A DNA stretch of 35,894 nucleotides, taken from assembly GCA_029238935.1 (NCBI GenBank), contig JAQZBN010000039.1, positions 1-35,894 on the forward strand, written 5' to 3'. This document shows positions 16,418 through 24,291 of the stretch, in pieces; positions within the stretch are counted from its first letter, which is position 1, and every line of letters starts with the position of its first letter. The translations under genes and the position numbers were made by a program. The notes below the pieces were generated by a model that had not been told where the DNA came from, did no database searches, and was given only the letters and a program-made list of their open reading frames with translations. The DNA comes from Herbinix sp. GTDB lineage: Bacteria > Bacillota > Clostridia > Lachnospirales > Lachnospiraceae.

Positions 16418-16921
16418 TTATAATATAGGGGATGCGTCATTTGTATAATAAACATATAAGGCTATATCGTAATTATAAATAGTTTTCTCATCCATACATA
16501 GAAACCCTTCCTTTTCATAAAGAGCCCTAAGTTTATATCGATGCTGATTGCAATTTAAGCGAATTGTATTCATACCATTACTATGTGCTAAATTTTTTGC
16601 ATAATTGATTAATTCGGTTGAAAATCCTTTACCAGCAAATATACGCTTAACGGCTAGCTTGTGCAAATACATTGAATCACCTTTCGAAATATTAGGCCAA
16701 TTAATAGGGTCATAATTGGTTAATGCCATACAAGCAATAGGTAATCCATTTTGATATGCAATATAAAAGTTATTAATATTATAGGATTTTGATAGATTAG
16801 ACCATTTTACATTTGATTCATTCCATAGGTTTTGTAAACCACTTCTTGACATCCAGTTCACTGCATCTAATAAGATCTCTTCAATGATTGGAATATCATA
16901 TTGATCTGCTTGCTTAACCAT
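16418..16921 (-). CDS. GNAT family N-acetyltransferase
   Basis: 167 residues from the ATG at 16921, supported by AAGGAGG 8 nt upstream; a longer frame to 17002 has no such site. Fold signatures: a first strand and helix (VKQADQYDIPIIEEILLDAV), motif A (LHKLAVKRIFAGKGFSTELI with NYAKNLA, where GKG replaces the common GxG), and a C-terminal RALYEKEGF block. Transfers acetyl from acetyl-CoA to an unknown amine. Confidence 0.85.
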   Translation of the reverse strand: MVKQADQYDIPIIEEILLDAVNWMSRSGLQNLWNESNVKWSNLSKSYNINNFYIAYQNGLPIACMALTNYDPINWPNISKGDSMYLHKLAVKRIFAGKGFSTELINYAKNLAHSNGMNTIRLNCNQHRYKLRALYEKEGFLCMDEKTIYNYDIALYVYYTNDASPIL

Positions 16922-17313
16922 ATAACGAACCTCCTTTATATAAAATTTTGAAGATTTAGTAGGAAATCGATTATAATCAATCCTAAAGTCTGAGAAGTTC
17001 ATAAAGACATCTAGTAACTAAAAAAATGTCATTTAAGATTCGAGAGATGGCAATTAAAAATATTTGTTATTAATTTTTATCGTTTACGAGTTCATCACTA
17101 TAATACATGTTAACTTCATTTATTTAATATTCGTTTTATCAATGTATTTTCTCCAATAAATTATAGACTAATAATTGTAAATTATCTAGCTATAATTATA
17201 TTTCTTTGTCACATTTTCCCTGACGATTCCGTTATAATAAGTGAAATATATATGAATAAATAAAGAAAGTTCATACTGGTTAGTACACATTATTATGAAA
17301 AGGAAGTGAAAAA
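16922..17313. other. divergent intergenic region
   Basis: It lies between the minus-strand GNAT and the plus-strand sigma factor. A TATAAT at 17233-17238 has TTGTCA 21 nt upstream, too far for a normal promoter, so sigma-operon transcription may use another element. No gene seen. Confidence 0.4.
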
Positions 17314-17835
17314 GTGAAAAAAAGCCTAAGTGATTACGATAAATTAGAACAATTATTCCTCTTGTACGAACAAAAGATGTATGCTTTAGCATATGGTATC
17401 TTACATCAAGTCGAACAGGCAGAAGATGTGGTACAAGAATCCTTTATTAAAATTATGAAACATTTAGATAAAATAAAGGAACCTGACGATGAAAAAGCAA
17501 AATGGTATATACTTCGTATTGTAAAAAACACAGCAATTGATACATATCGAAAAAATCGAAAAGAGCATAAACAGATAGTACAAATGGAACATCAGGATCT
17601 TGAGGAAACAAGCAGTTTGATAGATAACCATATGGATGAAATTGGAGAAGATGAATACTTAAGGAGTTTCATAAAAGACTTGCCTTCCATTTATCTTGAT
17701 GTAATAAAGCTACATTGCTTTTATGAATATTCAGTAAAAGAAACAGCGGACATATTAAAAATTAATGCATCAACTGTAAGAAAGAGATTTGAACGGGCGA
17801 AAAAGATCCTGTTAAGCAGAAAGGGGTTGGATTAA
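17314..17835 (+). CDS. ECF-like sigma-70 family sigma factor
   Basis: 173 residues from a GTG start (17314), with AAGGAAG about 7 nt upstream. Region 2 is clear (MYALAYGILHQVEQAEDVVQ, ESFIKIMKHL), followed by KWYILRIVKNTAIDTYRKNR. Region 4 is at the end (LPSIYLDVIKLHCFYEYSVK, ETADILKINASTVRKRFERA). The stop is immediately followed by the ATG of the DUF4367 gene, so the two are translationally linked. The neighbour is the likely anti-sigma factor. Confidence 0.9.
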   Translation: MKKSLSDYDKLEQLFLLYEQKMYALAYGILHQVEQAEDVVQESFIKIMKHLDKIKEPDDEKAKWYILRIVKNTAIDTYRKNRKEHKQIVQMEHQDLEETSSLIDNHMDEIGEDEYLRSFIKDLPSIYLDVIKLHCFYEYSVKETADILKINASTVRKRFERAKKILLSRKGLD

Positions 17836-19290
17836 ATGGCTTGGAAAAAGAGTGGCGACGAAATAGTGAAAACTGAGATGGAAAAATTTCTGATTGAAAA
17901 TGAAAACAAATCTGACTTAAAGCATGAATTCTCTGAAAAATATAAACATCAGAAAATACAACTATTGCAGCAAGTTAGTAAGACGGAATATATTAGAAGG
18001 AAAAAAGTTAGACGATTTATTCAAATAACCGCTATGATTAGTATAGCGATAATTACTATTCCGGTGACTGTTTATGCAGCCGTGAGATTATATGATTCCT
18101 ATGTAATTAAGGAAGGATACAGAACACAGTATTTAATCGAGCAAACTAATTTTTCTTCTAATTCGGTAAAAGTGCCACTCGATCTTAAGCTTTCGTACCT
18201 TCCAGAAGGTATGATAGACGTAGAGGATGGTGTAAAATATAGTGATAAAAGCACACCACATCAAGGCGGATTCACTTTCTGCTTATATAAAATGAAACCT
18301 CAGGAAGAGTCTGTACTCACTAGTTATTTCTCTGATTCTTATGAAGTTATAGAAGTAAATGGCCATCGTGGTATCATAATTCAAAAGGTAGAAAATAAAA
18401 CCCAAACTTGTATTTCCTTTGATAAAGAAATTTATATCTTATTTGAAGAGTTAGGGTATCTATTGCAAATATATGCCGGCGAAGATGTAACCAAAGAAGA
18501 AGCTTTATCCGTAGCCAAAGGAGTAGATTTAATCATAACCAAAGAAGATACGGCAACTTTTCCAATATCTTACCAAATAGATTTGCCTTCAAAGGATGAT
18601 ATGCTACAAAAAGATGAAGCAATGATAGAAGAGGTAAAATCCCAAAGTGGAACTGATAACATTGAAATAAAAAGATCATCTCTTGTTAATATGAATGAAC
18701 CAGTTATTATTACTCAGATCAAAACAAAAGACCGATATTCCTTTGTGATTGAAGCTGTTCATGTATATGACTCCGTCAGTGGTGTGGATCCAAACATGTT
18801 CTTTGATTATGATGGACAGATCAAACCTTTTATCAATGAAGATGGAACAATAAAAGGGTATGAGCGTAAAAGGGTAGATTACGGTGATGGTATTACATCT
18901 AATCACGAGGTAATATCAACTGAGTATATAAATGAAAAGTATGTGGAGCTTACAGTTAGAATGTCAAATTTAGAAATACGAAAAATTGAGAAGGTCTATA
19001 TGTTACCACAATTAGTAATGCTTGAGGAAAAGGAGAATGGATTAAAATTATGTCCTTTGAATTTTGTAGGTAATAATTTTTTCTTTGGATTTGATGCCTT
19101 TGTATATTTTGATCAACCACAATTTATTAATAAATCAGTTCGAAGTCAATATTACTTTAAGGATATGGAAGCAAAGGAAGAAGTGGAATACCATTTAGGT
19201 ATGATTGTGGATGAAGATTTATTGGATCAGATGTTTCTTAAGGTGATAAATGAACATGGTGATGAAATCTATATTGATATTCGTCAGTAG
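17836..19290 (+). CDS. DUF4367 membrane protein, likely anti-sigma factor
   Basis: 484 residues. About 60 cytoplasmic residues rich in charge (EKFLIENENKSDLKHEFSEK) are followed by one membrane segment (FIQITAMISIAIITIPVTVY, about residues 58-78). The rest is extracellular and contains a DUF4367-like domain (VPLDLKLSYLPEGM, then IYILFEELGYLLQIYAGEDV, EEALSVAKGVDL). Clostridial genes with this layout are usually paired with an ECF sigma factor, as here with no spacer. Role inferred: hold the sigma factor at the membrane until an envelope signal. No terminator was identified after it. Confidence 0.8.
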   Translation: MAWKKSGDEIVKTEMEKFLIENENKSDLKHEFSEKYKHQKIQLLQQVSKTEYIRRKKVRRFIQITAMISIAIITIPVTVYAAVRLYDSYVIKEGYRTQYLIEQTNFSSNSVKVPLDLKLSYLPEGMIDVEDGVKYSDKSTPHQGGFTFCLYKMKPQEESVLTSYFSDSYEVIEVNGHRGIIIQKVENKTQTCISFDKEIYILFEELGYLLQIYAGEDVTKEEALSVAKGVDLIITKEDTATFPISYQIDLPSKDDMLQKDEAMIEEVKSQSGTDNIEIKRSSLVNMNEPVIITQIKTKDRYSFVIEAVHVYDSVSGVDPNMFFDYDGQIKPFINEDGTIKGYERKRVDYGDGITSNHEVISTEYINEKYVELTVRMSNLEIRKIEKVYMLPQLVMLEEKENGLKLCPLNFVGNNFFFGFDAFVYFDQPQFINKSVRSQYYFKDMEAKEEVEYHLGMIVDEDLLDQMFLKVINEHGDEIYIDIRQ

Positions 19291-19297
19291 ATAAGTG

Positions 19298-19311
19298 ACA
19301 AGTGAACTTGT
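19298..19311. promoter_or_regulatory. inverted repeat upstream of the small XRE gene
   Basis: ACAAGTGAACTTGT (6-2-6) lies 18 bp before the -35 box at 19329, with no T-run. Could be an upstream operator; unproven. Confidence 0.3.
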
Positions 19312-19328
19312 AAAAATGACTAGTGTAC

Positions 19329-19357
19329 TTGACATACCTAAAATTGTATGTTACATT
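19329..19357 (+). promoter_or_regulatory. promoter of the XRE/membrane-protein pair
   Basis: TTGACA (19329-19334), 17-nt spacer, TACATT (19352-19357). Confidence 0.65.
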
Positions 19358-19365
19358 ATATGTAA
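19351..19365. promoter_or_regulatory. inverted repeat over the -10 box, candidate operator
   Basis: TTACAT-TAT-ATGTAA is a perfect 6-3-6 inverted repeat that covers the -10 element at 19352-19357. Binding of the XRE protein encoded just downstream would block the promoter, a common autoregulatory layout (inference). Confidence 0.5.
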
Positions 19366-19389
19366 ATTTGATATTTTGGAGGTGATAAG

Positions 19390-19617
19390 TTGAATGAAGA
19401 TATCCAACTAAAGAACCGATTAAAAGTAGCTCGAGCTGAAAAAAACTTATCCCAAGAACAACTAGCTGTTCTGGCAGGAGTGACCCGTCAAACAATTAGT
19501 TCCATTGAAACCGGTCAGTATTGTCCTACTGCAAAATTAGCATTAATACTATCGATAAAACTTGATAAGAAATTTGAGGAATTATTTTATTTTGAGGAGG
19601 TTAATCATGAAACATAA
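19390..19617 (+). CDS. small XRE-family transcriptional regulator
   Basis: 75 residues, one Cro/CI helix-turn-helix (LKVARAEKNLSQEQLAVLAG, VTRQTISSIETGQYCPT). It starts with TTG at 19390; GGAGG stands 7-8 nt upstream and no in-frame ATG fits. The 3' end overlaps the following membrane-protein gene by 11 bp, so the two are translationally coupled. Single-domain XRE regulators next to a small membrane protein are frequent in Firmicutes; the membrane partner may sense the signal. Confidence 0.88.
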   Translation: MNEDIQLKNRLKVARAEKNLSQEQLAVLAGVTRQTISSIETGQYCPTAKLALILSIKLDKKFEELFYFEEVNHET

Positions 19618-19909
19618 TAGAATAACTGCTAGAGATGAGAGAGCTACTTTCATTGAAAATGTTAGTTTCAAATTTGGATACAACCTAGTTACATTTGCTT
19701 TACTATTTGATGTGATATACAGAGGATTTATATATGATGAAGCAGCGTGGGATTTACTTGGAATCATTATTCTAAGTGGTTTTGTTATGATGTTGTATCA
19801 GTATAAACAAAAAATTCTAGACAAGAGTTGGTTAAAGACCGTTGTTGTATCATCGTTTATGGCATTTATTGTTGCTATACTAATTACAGTTATTATAAAG
19901 ATATTTTAA
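19607..19909 (+). CDS. small membrane protein with three predicted helices
   Basis: 100 residues from the ATG at 19607 (GAGGAGG 6 nt upstream). After a charged N-terminus (MKHNRITARDERATFIE) come three hydrophobic stretches: about residues 23-42 (FGYNLVTFALLFDVIYRGFI), 47-64 (WDLLGIIILSGFVMMLYQY) and 76-100 (VVVSSFMAFIVAILITVIIK). No family recognised with certainty. Overlap with the XRE gene indicates joint expression and probably joint function. Confidence 0.8.
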   Translation: MKHNRITARDERATFIENVSFKFGYNLVTFALLFDVIYRGFIYDEAAWDLLGIIILSGFVMMLYQYKQKILDKSWLKTVVVSSFMAFIVAILITVIIKIF

Positions 19910-19918
19910 TATAAAATT

Positions 19919-19964
19919 ATAAGGACCTATAAGTAACAAAAACTGTTATTGTATAGGTCCTTAT
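19919..19964. terminator. terminator between convergent genes
   Basis: Perfect 13-bp stem ATAAGGACCTATA / TATAGGTCCTTAT; its internal segment can pair further (GTAACA with TGTTAT). It lies between the plus-strand membrane-protein gene and minus-strand argS, and could serve both. On the minus strand it is followed by AATTTTATATT. Confidence 0.65.
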
Positions 19965-20096
19965 TGCGACTATTAATAGCTATTTTAGCATTTTTGAATG
20001 CTTTATTTAATAATAAAATTATTATAATATAATCAGATTTAAAAAAGACGAGAGCTATCTGGATTACCATAATTGTTAACCAAACAATATCAATTA

Positions 20097-21803
20097 TTAC
20101 ATTTCTTCCGGACATTCAATGCCTAGTAAAGACATAGAGTCGCAAATTACTTTTTGTACTGCGTCAACTAAGACTATACGTGATTTCTTTATGTTATCAT
20201 CAGCGTTTAAAATCCTACATTCATGATAAAATTTATTAAACAAGTTAGAGAGAGCATAAGCATATCGTGCAATGATATAGGGCTCGAACTTAACCGCTGC
20301 ATCTTTCACAATATCGGGGTATAGTGCTAATTTCTTGACCAATTCATAACTTATGCTATCAGTTAAGCATGTTAAGTCTACATCTCCATTCCCATTTGGT
20401 GATTTACGTAATATACTCTTGGAACGGGCATAAGTATATTGGATATAGGGGGCTGTCATACCATCAAAATTCAAAACCTCATCCCATTTAAACTGAACAT
20501 CTCGAATAAGCTGATTGGATAAATCATGAAAAATTACTGCGCCTATACCGATTTTTTTCGCTGTGTTTAATTTATCATGTAAATCCGGATTCTTCTCTTC
20601 AATAGCATTCAGGGCTCTTGATACAGCTTCATTCAAAATATCTTCCGCATATAAAACATTACCTTTTCTTGTTGAAAGCTTTTCACCACCCATACTAACA
20701 AGACCATAGGGTATATGGTATAAATCACTAGCCCACTCATAACCCATTAACTCGATTGCCTTAAATACTTGTGAAAAATGAAGTCTTTGTTCCATACCAG
20801 TTACATAAAGGCACTTTTCAAAGTGATATGTCTGTTTGCGATATAAAGCAGCTGCTATATCACGAGAATGATAAATGGAGCTTCCATCTTTCTTCGTAAT
20901 TAAACAAGGTGGCATTCCGAAATCATCTAAATTGATAATATTAGCTCCTTGACTTTCTACTAGGAGTTTCTTATTTTTTAATTCCGTCACAAGGGCTGGT
21001 ACTTTATCCATATAAAAGCTTTCACCAACATAGGAATCAAATTCAATATGAAGCATTTTATATACCCGGTCAAATTCGATTAGACTGATATCTTTGAACC
21101 ATTGCCATAGAGAGAGAGCCTCCTCATTACCATGTTCCATTTTAGTAAACCAAGCTCTTGCTTCATCATTTAGTTCCGGATTACTTTCTGCTTCTTTTCC
21201 AAAGAGAATGTAAAGGCGTAGGAGTTCCTCAATCCCCTTTTCCTCAACTATTTTTTTGTTGCTCCACTTTTTATAAGCCACAATTAATTTCCCAAATTGT
21301 GTACCCCAATCCCCTAAATAATTGATACGTACTACTTTATATCCTAACTTACTGTATATTTTGGCTAAACTATTACCGATTAAAGTAGTTCGTAAATGTC
21401 CTATATGAAAGTTTTTGGCGATATTAGGAGAGGAGTAGTCCATACAAATAGTTTTACCGTTTCCAATCTCAGATGAACCATAGGAAGTGTTAAAAACGTC
21501 TGTAATAATCTGTTCAATGAAGTATGCTCTATCAATAAATATATTTAAATATCCATTCACGGCTTTTGCTTCAGAAATCATATTGTCATTGTCATTATTC
21601 TGATAGTTTACATGATTGCACAGTTCTTCTGCGATTACTTTTGGACTCTTTTTTAGCGTTTTAGCTAAAGTAAAACATGGTAGTGAAAAATCACCTAATT
21701 CAATATTAGTTGGGATCTCAACATAATTCTCTGTATCGGGTAATGAAATACCATAGATATCCTGTAGACTATGTTCAATTAAATGAATAACTTTTTGCTT
21801 CAT
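20097..21803 (-). CDS. argS: arginyl-tRNA synthetase
   Basis: 568 residues from the ATG at 21803, which has GGAGGAG 6 nt upstream; a frame extending to 21890 runs through the terminator hairpin. Class I synthetase signatures: SSPNIAKNFHIGHLRTT (HIGH at 133-136) and the KMSKS equivalent GGEKLSTRKG (375-381), plus NYLGDWGTQFG near 161-171. The N-terminal additional domain (ELGDFSLPCFTLAKTL) and C-terminal anticodon-binding domain (FDGMTAPYIQYTYARSKSIL, ALSNLFNKFYHECRI) are present. It charges tRNA-Arg. Expression appears controlled by an attenuator leader with an arginine-rich leader peptide (21829-22032). Confidence 0.97.
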   Translation of the reverse strand: MKQKVIHLIEHSLQDIYGISLPDTENYVEIPTNIELGDFSLPCFTLAKTLKKSPKVIAEELCNHVNYQNNDNDNMISEAKAVNGYLNIFIDRAYFIEQIITDVFNTSYGSSEIGNGKTICMDYSSPNIAKNFHIGHLRTTLIGNSLAKIYSKLGYKVVRINYLGDWGTQFGKLIVAYKKWSNKKIVEEKGIEELLRLYILFGKEAESNPELNDEARAWFTKMEHGNEEALSLWQWFKDISLIEFDRVYKMLHIEFDSYVGESFYMDKVPALVTELKNKKLLVESQGANIINLDDFGMPPCLITKKDGSSIYHSRDIAAALYRKQTYHFEKCLYVTGMEQRLHFSQVFKAIELMGYEWASDLYHIPYGLVSMGGEKLSTRKGNVLYAEDILNEAVSRALNAIEEKNPDLHDKLNTAKKIGIGAVIFHDLSNQLIRDVQFKWDEVLNFDGMTAPYIQYTYARSKSILRKSPNGNGDVDLTCLTDSISYELVKKLALYPDIVKDAAVKFEPYIIARYAYALSNLFNKFYHECRILNADDNIKKSRIVLVDAVQKVICDSMSLLGIECPEEM

Positions 21804-21828
21804 TGTTATCTCCTCCATTTTTATAAAT

Positions 21829-21874
21829 AAAAAAAGAACCATAATAGAATTCAAAATCCTTCTATTACGGTCCT
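21829..21874 (-). terminator. leader terminator (attenuator) of argS
   Basis: Minus-strand stem of 15 bp (21874-21860 with 21849-21835; two G-U pairs, 10-nt loop) followed at once by a run of six to seven U. It stands between the argS promoter and the argS ribosome binding site (21811-21817), so readthrough is required for argS expression. Confidence 0.88.
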
Positions 21875-21902
21875 GTATATTAAGTGCCATATATCAGTAA
21901 CC
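21869..21902 (-). promoter_or_regulatory. candidate antiterminator helix of argS leader
   Basis: GGUUACUGAUAUAU (21902-21889) can pair with AUAUACAGGACC (21880-21869): 12 pairs with two bulged A and loop GGCACUUA. It uses AGGACC, the 5' foot of the terminator stem, so it excludes the terminator. Confidence 0.65.
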
Positions 21903-21940
21903 GCACAGAAACAAGACGTAAACCTTGCAACCATGCGATT
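21899..21940 (-). promoter_or_regulatory. candidate anti-antiterminator helix (B) of argS leader
   Basis: AAUCGCAUGG (21940-21931) pairs with CUGUGCGGUU (21908-21899), 10 pairs with three G-U, extended by GCAAG (21928-21924) with CUUGU (21915-21911). It captures the GGUU needed by the antiterminator. It competes with helix A, formed by UCUUGUAACC (21958-21949, covering the leader-peptide stop) and GGUUGCAAGG (21932-21923). Confidence 0.6.
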
Positions 21941-21950
21941 TATAGCGAGG

Positions 21951-22007
21951 TTACAAGAGGTTACATCTGCATCTGCGTCTTAATAAATTACTAATCATAT
22001 GACTCAT
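21951..22007 (-). CDS. arginine-rich leader peptide of argS
   Basis: 18 codons: MSHMISNLLRRRCRCNLL and stop. Codons 10, 11, 12 and 14 are AGA, CGC, AGA, AGA (Arg). An AAGGA site lies about 10 nt before the ATG, and the ORF begins about 25 nt after the predicted transcription start. The stop codon lies inside helix A of the leader. It has the form of a leader peptide that measures charged tRNA-Arg by ribosome stalling. Its translation is not proven, but the arginine cluster directly before a regulated argS is unlikely to be chance. Confidence 0.75.
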   Translation of the reverse strand: MSHMISNLLRRRCRCNLL

Positions 22008-22038
22008 AGTATCTTTTTCCTTTCCAAATATTAGGGCT

Positions 22039-22067
22039 ATCATATCAGTTACTATAAATTATGTCAA
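22039..22067 (-). promoter_or_regulatory. argS promoter
   Basis: Minus strand TTGACA (22067-22062), exactly 17 nt, TATGAT (22044-22039). Predicted transcript start near 22032, giving a leader of about 229 nt. Confidence 0.85.
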
Positions 22068-22169
22068 GAAAATATCTATTTTATTTATGTAAAGATTTAC
22101 AGTTTATTTTTGATAAATTAAGCTCCTAATCATTTGGCAAGATATAGTTTGCTGTGATTTCATTCGGAT

Positions 22170-22958
22170 TTATTTATTACTGAGTCTTAATGTTTCCAGT
22201 CTTTTTGCCCGTATAAAGGCTTCCTGTAAAAATTCCTCTGCCGATAAATGCTTATAATCCCAATTCATGGCTTCTATTGCAGTTGCACCGGTATAATTCT
22301 TTTCTGCAATGTTTTTCATAGCGGTTGACCAATCAATTGGACCGTCAAAGGGTAGTTGGTGCTGGGCATAACTTCCGCCAATATCATGCATATGTAGTGC
22401 CATCAACCGGGAACCGTACATGGATAATAAATCAACATCAGGATAGTATCGGTAGTGATGTCCGCAGTCATAGCAGAACCCGATACGCTCGGAATCCACT
22501 TGATCTAATACATATGTCAAATTGGCAAGGTTCCGTAAATTTTCCAATGCAACATTGACACTAAGCTGCTCAGCTTTTTCAGTAATTTTTTTAATTCGAT
22601 CCAGTCCTAATGTGTTATAGGTATAGTTTTCGTCAGGCAGGTGCACCACCATTGTCGGAATCTCATATTCCGCGCAGTCTGCAACACATTGCATATAGCA
22701 ATCGGTTAAGGCTTCGCCGTCCAGATTGTTAAGCCAGAGGTTATTTTGGTTTTGGACCGGTGTGTGTATATTTTCTACATAAAGACCTTCTTCACGTGCA
22801 ATTTGAGGTCCGTTACGGTAATCGTTCCGACCATAGGTATCACGACCAAATCCATCACTCCACCATAATAAAACACCTTCAAATCCAGCTCTTTTTATTA
22901 GGTGATAACGTTCCTTAATCGGCATTTCATAACCAAACCAATCATAAATGGTTATCAT
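22170..22958 (-). CDS. sugar phosphate isomerase/epimerase-like TIM-barrel protein
   Basis: 262 residues from the ATG at 22958 (AAGGAAG about 8 nt upstream); a longer frame to 23018 would run into the end of the upstream GNAT gene. The sequence follows the xylose-isomerase-like/AP-endonuclease-2 barrel. Metal-ligand candidates lie at the strand ends: Glu in VALENLRN, Asp and His in CYDCGHHYRY, His in LHMHDIGG, Glu in AIEAMNWDY. The family isomerises or epimerises sugars or inositols; exact reaction unknown. The GNAT gene ends 38 bp upstream on the same strand, so cotranscription is likely. Confidence 0.85.
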   Translation of the reverse strand: MITIYDWFGYEMPIKERYHLIKRAGFEGVLLWWSDGFGRDTYGRNDYRNGPQIAREEGLYVENIHTPVQNQNNLWLNNLDGEALTDCYMQCVADCAEYEIPTMVVHLPDENYTYNTLGLDRIKKITEKAEQLSVNVALENLRNLANLTYVLDQVDSERIGFCYDCGHHYRYYPDVDLLSMYGSRLMALHMHDIGGSYAQHQLPFDGPIDWSTAMKNIAEKNYTGATAIEAMNWDYKHLSAEEFLQEAFIRAKRLETLRLSNK

Positions 22959-22996
22959 GGAACACTTCCTTTCTTGCTTCTCTGTTAGTTTATAAT

Positions 22997-23884
22997 TCAA
23001 TCCTGAAATACCCACCACGTTTCATTAAGTATAGGGTAAAATCCAATGTTATAATAAAATTGTTGGGAGGAAAGCACATATGCCTGCTTTGCACCAAGTT
23101 TTCCACACCTAGTAACGCCTTCTAGAACAGCAGCCTTACCTAACCCCATTTTACGATACTCTGGCAAAGTGAAAACCGGTTCGACATAAGCATACCCACT
23201 ACCAGGTATACACCACATACCACAATGTGCGGCATAATCGCCATTTGGTGCGACAACTAGAATACGTAAATCCAGGTCAAGATATGGAGCATCGAAACCA
23301 GTTCTATTTTTCACGCTTTCCAATTCAACTTCATTGCGCGCGCGTTTGTTATCGAATCCTCTCCATATCGCATCATAATATTTGTCAACATCAAAACTAC
23401 TATCTGCAAAACTCATAATTTTATAGCCATCTGGCAAAATGTAATCATTGTTATTAATATCAATGCGCGCTGTTGAAAACTTTTCTGATGTAGGAATTAA
23501 ACCTTTTTGAATAGCAGCTTGTTGGTAAGCTAAGTCTCCATCGGGCAAAGCTATGCTTATTTTGCCATTCAAACTCAAATTATTTATTGCATAGTCTAAG
23601 AGTTGTGGCTTAAAGTAATCGTAGTCCGTATCAATGCAAAAGTATGCATCACCAAGCCCATGATCATATGATACTAGCCCTACGATTTTTCCGTCATCCT
23701 CAACAATCCCTATATGTGACTGGGTCATGCTCATATGTGGTCCGAATTGCCACACCCATCTAGCCCACAGACAGTTCGGAGCAATGACTTTATCACGATT
23801 AATGTGTATGAGAAAATCACATATTTTTTTATAGTCATCAGAATATCCTGTCTCGTTCGTATAGTTTCTAATCTGAATGCTCAT
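22997..23884 (-). CDS. GNAT family N-acetyltransferase, double-domain length
   Basis: 295 residues, long enough for two GNAT units. The N-terminal unit has IGIVEDDGKIVGLVSYDHGLG. The C-terminal unit has the clear acetyl-CoA loop AYVEPVFTLPEYRKMGLGKA followed by AVLEGVTRCGKLGAKQAYVL and QQFYYNIGFYPI. GGAGG lies before the ATG by 7 nt. Substrate unknown. It is probably cotranscribed with the TIM-barrel gene downstream. Confidence 0.87.
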   Translation of the reverse strand: MSIQIRNYTNETGYSDDYKKICDFLIHINRDKVIAPNCLWARWVWQFGPHMSMTQSHIGIVEDDGKIVGLVSYDHGLGDAYFCIDTDYDYFKPQLLDYAINNLSLNGKISIALPDGDLAYQQAAIQKGLIPTSEKFSTARIDINNNDYILPDGYKIMSFADSSFDVDKYYDAIWRGFDNKRARNEVELESVKNRTGFDAPYLDLDLRILVVAPNGDYAAHCGMWCIPGSGYAYVEPVFTLPEYRKMGLGKAAVLEGVTRCGKLGAKQAYVLSSQQFYYNIGFYPILNETWWVFQD

Positions 23885-23977
23885 TTTTGTCCCTCCAATA
23901 GTTTAGATAATCTATATATATAGGAATTTCAAATGAACGGATAGGTTCAAAATGTTTTAAAATAATCTTTACATAAC

Positions 23978-24022
23978 AGCCTGTGTAGTCAAGAGTTTAT
24001 AGATACTCCTTATACACAGGCT
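23978..24022. terminator. terminator hairpin after the CD3324-family gene
   Basis: Perfect 10-bp stem AGCCTGTGTA / TACACAGGCT with a 25-nt loop, 6 bp after the stop at 24028. The T-run (CTTTTTATC) is on the plus-strand side; the minus-strand side has only GTTATG. It may work weakly on the minus strand or act mainly as a 3' stabiliser. Confidence 0.55.
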
Positions 24023-24027
24023 TTTTA

Positions 24028-24291
24028 TCATTTCTTATATACTATTTTCTTGATCGTTTCTACAGATAAAAAATACTCCGTGGCTAACTGTTCAATACAT
24101 ACCTTATCATGAAATTTATAACTAATTTCTTTATTACGGTTTTGGATAGCTTGACGACTGCCAGTATTATCTCCCCATTTTTTATGGAGATTCTTTGATT
24201 TTGGAACATAAATCAAACCATCCTGTATGTATTTTTGTATTTCAGATAATAATTCTTCGGGAAAGATGGTATCTGCTCTTTGATAATTCAT
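24028..24291 (-). CDS. CD3324-family small protein
   Basis: 87 residues resembling the clostridial CD3324 family: ADTIFPEELLSEIQKYIQDG, LIYVPKSKNLHKKWGDNTGS, and a C-terminal ATEYFLSVETIKKIVYKK with helix-turn-helix character. Function is not established; the C-terminal segment resembles Mor/HTH DNA-binding helices. AAGGAG lies upstream of the ATG, about 9 nt away. Monocistronic. Confidence 0.8.
   Translation of the reverse strand: MNYQRADTIFPEELLSEIQKYIQDGLIYVPKSKNLHKKWGDNTGSRQAIQNRNKEISYKFHDKVCIEQLATEYFLSVETIKKIVYKK

Noticed and set aside
19927..20115. 62-codon hydrophobic minus-strand frame
   Set aside because: It overlaps the argS end and the convergent terminator; hydrophobicity is explained by AT-rich codons.
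21804..22032. T-box riboswitch for argS
   Set aside because: No AGGGTGGNACCGCG-like T-box sequence, specifier loop or conserved stem I elements were found on the minus strand; GGACCG at 21873-21868 is only a partial resemblance.
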